The position numbers were made by a program, and so were the translations under genes. DNA of 7,357 bases, taken from the NCBI GenBank assembly GCA_002348345.1, contig DEAY01000265.1:1-7357 (forward strand), given 5' to 3'. Every line of letters starts with the position of its first letter. The stretch's first letter is position 1. The DNA comes from Verrucomicrobia bacterium UBA2970. GTDB taxonomy: Bacteria; Verrucomicrobiota; Verrucomicrobiia; Limisphaerales; AAA164-E04. Below, in pieces: positions 6,510 through 7,357 of the stretch. A model generated the notes under the pieces. The model was given only the letters and a program-made list of their open reading frames with translations, searched no databases and was not told the DNA's origin.

Positions 6510-6538
6510 GAATCTGCGTGAATTGGGTGAATCTGCGG
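6510..6538. repeat. Three phased GAAT-units before the dioxygenase gene
   Basis: GAATCTGCGT (6510-6519), GAATTGGGT (6520-6528) and GAATCTGCGG (6529-6538) are head-to-tail units. The outer two are identical at 9 of 10 bases and lie 19 bases apart. The end of the tract is 28 bases before the ATG at 6567. ATCTGCGT is shared with the tract at 2426-2480. It may be a degenerate intergenic repeat or a pair of direct operator sites. Confidence 0.5.
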
Positions 6539-6566
6539 TTTAGAGTCCCGGCTTAAGAAGAAGACG

Positions 6567-7325
6567 ATGTTGACCCGTTCGGAAATTGAACAATACCACC
6601 GCGAGGGGTTTGTGACGCCAGACTTCCGCTTGGAGGAAACAACGCTCCATGAGATTCGCGAGGCCCACGTCCGGTTAGTCGACCGCCACCCCGAATTCAG
6701 GGACTATTGCTCAGCGGTTTTGGCCTATGACCCCTGGTTCCTGACGGTGGCCCGTCGCTCTGAGATCCTGGACATGGTGGAACAGCTCATCGGTGGCGAC
6801 ATCGCGTTGTGGAATTCCAGCTTCTTTGCTAAACCGGCGAAAGTCGGCACTCGGACTCCCTGGCATCAGGACGGAGAGTATTGGCCCATCGAGCCCCTGG
6901 CAACCTGCACGGTCTGGATTGCAATCGATGCATCGACGAGGGAAAACGGTTGTTTGCGGGTCATCCCCGGTTCCCACAAGACCAAACGACTGGCCAAACA
7001 CAATCGGAGCGATGCCGCCAACATCGCTCTGAACCTGGAACTGGATGAAACCGAATTTGACGAGTCACAGGCCGTCGACCTGATCTTGCAACCCGGCGAG
7101 GTGTCACTGCATGACGTGTATCTCCACCACGGATCCGAACCCAATCTTTCCGATCATCCCCGCCGCGGCATGACCTTGCGCTACATGCCGACCTCGTCGG
7201 TCTATTGCCACAACAACGAGACCCGGTTTGAACGAGAGGGACTTCTGGAAATGTCGAACCGAACCGTCTATCTGATGCGGGGCACCGACCAATCTGGCCG
7301 GAATGATTTTCGGGTGCGCTACTAA
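6567..7325 (+). CDS. Phytanoyl-CoA dioxygenase (PhyH) family Fe(II)/2-oxoglutarate oxygenase
   Basis: Non-haem iron oxygenase that would hydroxylate a small molecule using O2 and 2-oxoglutarate; the substrate is not identifiable. The 252 residues match the usual family length. The start MLTRSEIEQYHREGFV is the typical PhyH N-terminal helix. The iron-binding triad is visible: His100 and Asp102 in WHQDG (99-103), and the distal His188 in LHHGSEPNLS (186-195). Arg200 in HPRRG (197-201) is positioned to bind 2-oxoglutarate. VWIAIDASTRENGCLRVIPG (116-135) is the conserved core strand and turn. There is no signal peptide, so unlike the other four products it works in the cytoplasm. The start is preceded by purine-rich AAGAAGAAGACG (6555-6566) rather than a true Shine-Dalgarno. 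It lies 345 bp after the DUF1501 gene with its own candidate promoter, so it is probably a separate transcript. It could be a catabolic or an osmolyte/secondary-metabolite hydroxylase; I cannot choose. Confidence 0.93.
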   Translation: MLTRSEIEQYHREGFVTPDFRLEETTLHEIREAHVRLVDRHPEFRDYCSAVLAYDPWFLTVARRSEILDMVEQLIGGDIALWNSSFFAKPAKVGTRTPWHQDGEYWPIEPLATCTVWIAIDASTRENGCLRVIPGSHKTKRLAKHNRSDAANIALNLELDETEFDESQAVDLILQPGEVSLHDVYLHHGSEPNLSDHPRRGMTLRYMPTSSVYCHNNETRFEREGLLEMSNRTVYLMRGTDQSGRNDFRVRY

Positions 7326-7357
7326 TCGCCCAACCCGTCGGTCCTGGCGCTTTTCTT

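Larger units (their letters stand above)
6222..6566. other. Intergenic region, no supported gene
   Basis: These 345 bases lie between the DUF1501 stop and the dioxygenase start. I see no coding frame with recognisable content. They contain a terminator-like hairpin near the left end, a 16-bp inverted repeat, a candidate promoter and a short phased repeat just before the dioxygenase, each listed separately. This arrangement suggests that the dioxygenase is transcribed on its own. Confidence 0.6.

Overview
The window looks like a chromosomal segment from a PVC-group bacterium, Verrucomicrobiota or Planctomycetota. The main reason is the tandem pair of a PSCyt1/DUF1549/DUF1553 protein (Planctomycete cytochrome C / PSD1 families) and a DUF1501 protein. 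A formylglycine-type sulfatase and a PhyH-family dioxygenase fit the same background. I lean slightly towards Verrucomicrobiota, because degenerate ATCTGCGT-type intergenic repeats of this kind look familiar from that phylum; that is memory and inference, not a search. The DNA is GC-rich, and Shine-Dalgarno sequences are weak or absent at several starts.

Layout, left to right. Bases 2-1018 (minus strand) hold a secreted iduronate-2-sulfatase-like sulfatase cut by the left window edge. Bases 1019-1491 are a divergent intergenic region with small inverted and tandem repeats and no supported gene. Bases 1492-2427 (plus) encode a secreted alpha/beta-hydrolase esterase of the BD-FAE/Aes type. Bases 2428-2581 hold phased short repeats and a candidate promoter. 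Bases 2582-4798 encode a 738-residue exported protein with a CxxCH cytochrome-like domain followed by DUF1549 and DUF1553. The DUF1501 gene follows with no real gap (4812-6221, or 4791 if a TTG start is used) and carries a Tat signal. Bases 6222-6566 are intergenic, with a terminator-like hairpin, a 16-bp inverted repeat, a candidate promoter and another phased repeat. Bases 6567-7325 encode a cytoplasmic Fe(II)/2-oxoglutarate (PhyH-like) dioxygenase. Only 32 bases remain after it.

How the genes may work together. Four of the five products carry export signals (three Sec-like, one Tat) and act outside the cytoplasm: a sulfatase, an esterase, a CxxCH protein and an alkaline-phosphatase-superfamily (DUF1501) protein. 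The sulfatase and esterase would fit removal of sulfate and acyl decorations from a polysaccharide or glycoside. The PSD1/DUF1501 pair is a very common but biochemically poorly understood PVC module, and it is the most interesting unresolved part of the window. Its linkage to the sulfatase and esterase is inferred from proximity only. I see no RNA gene, transposon, CRISPR array or defence island.
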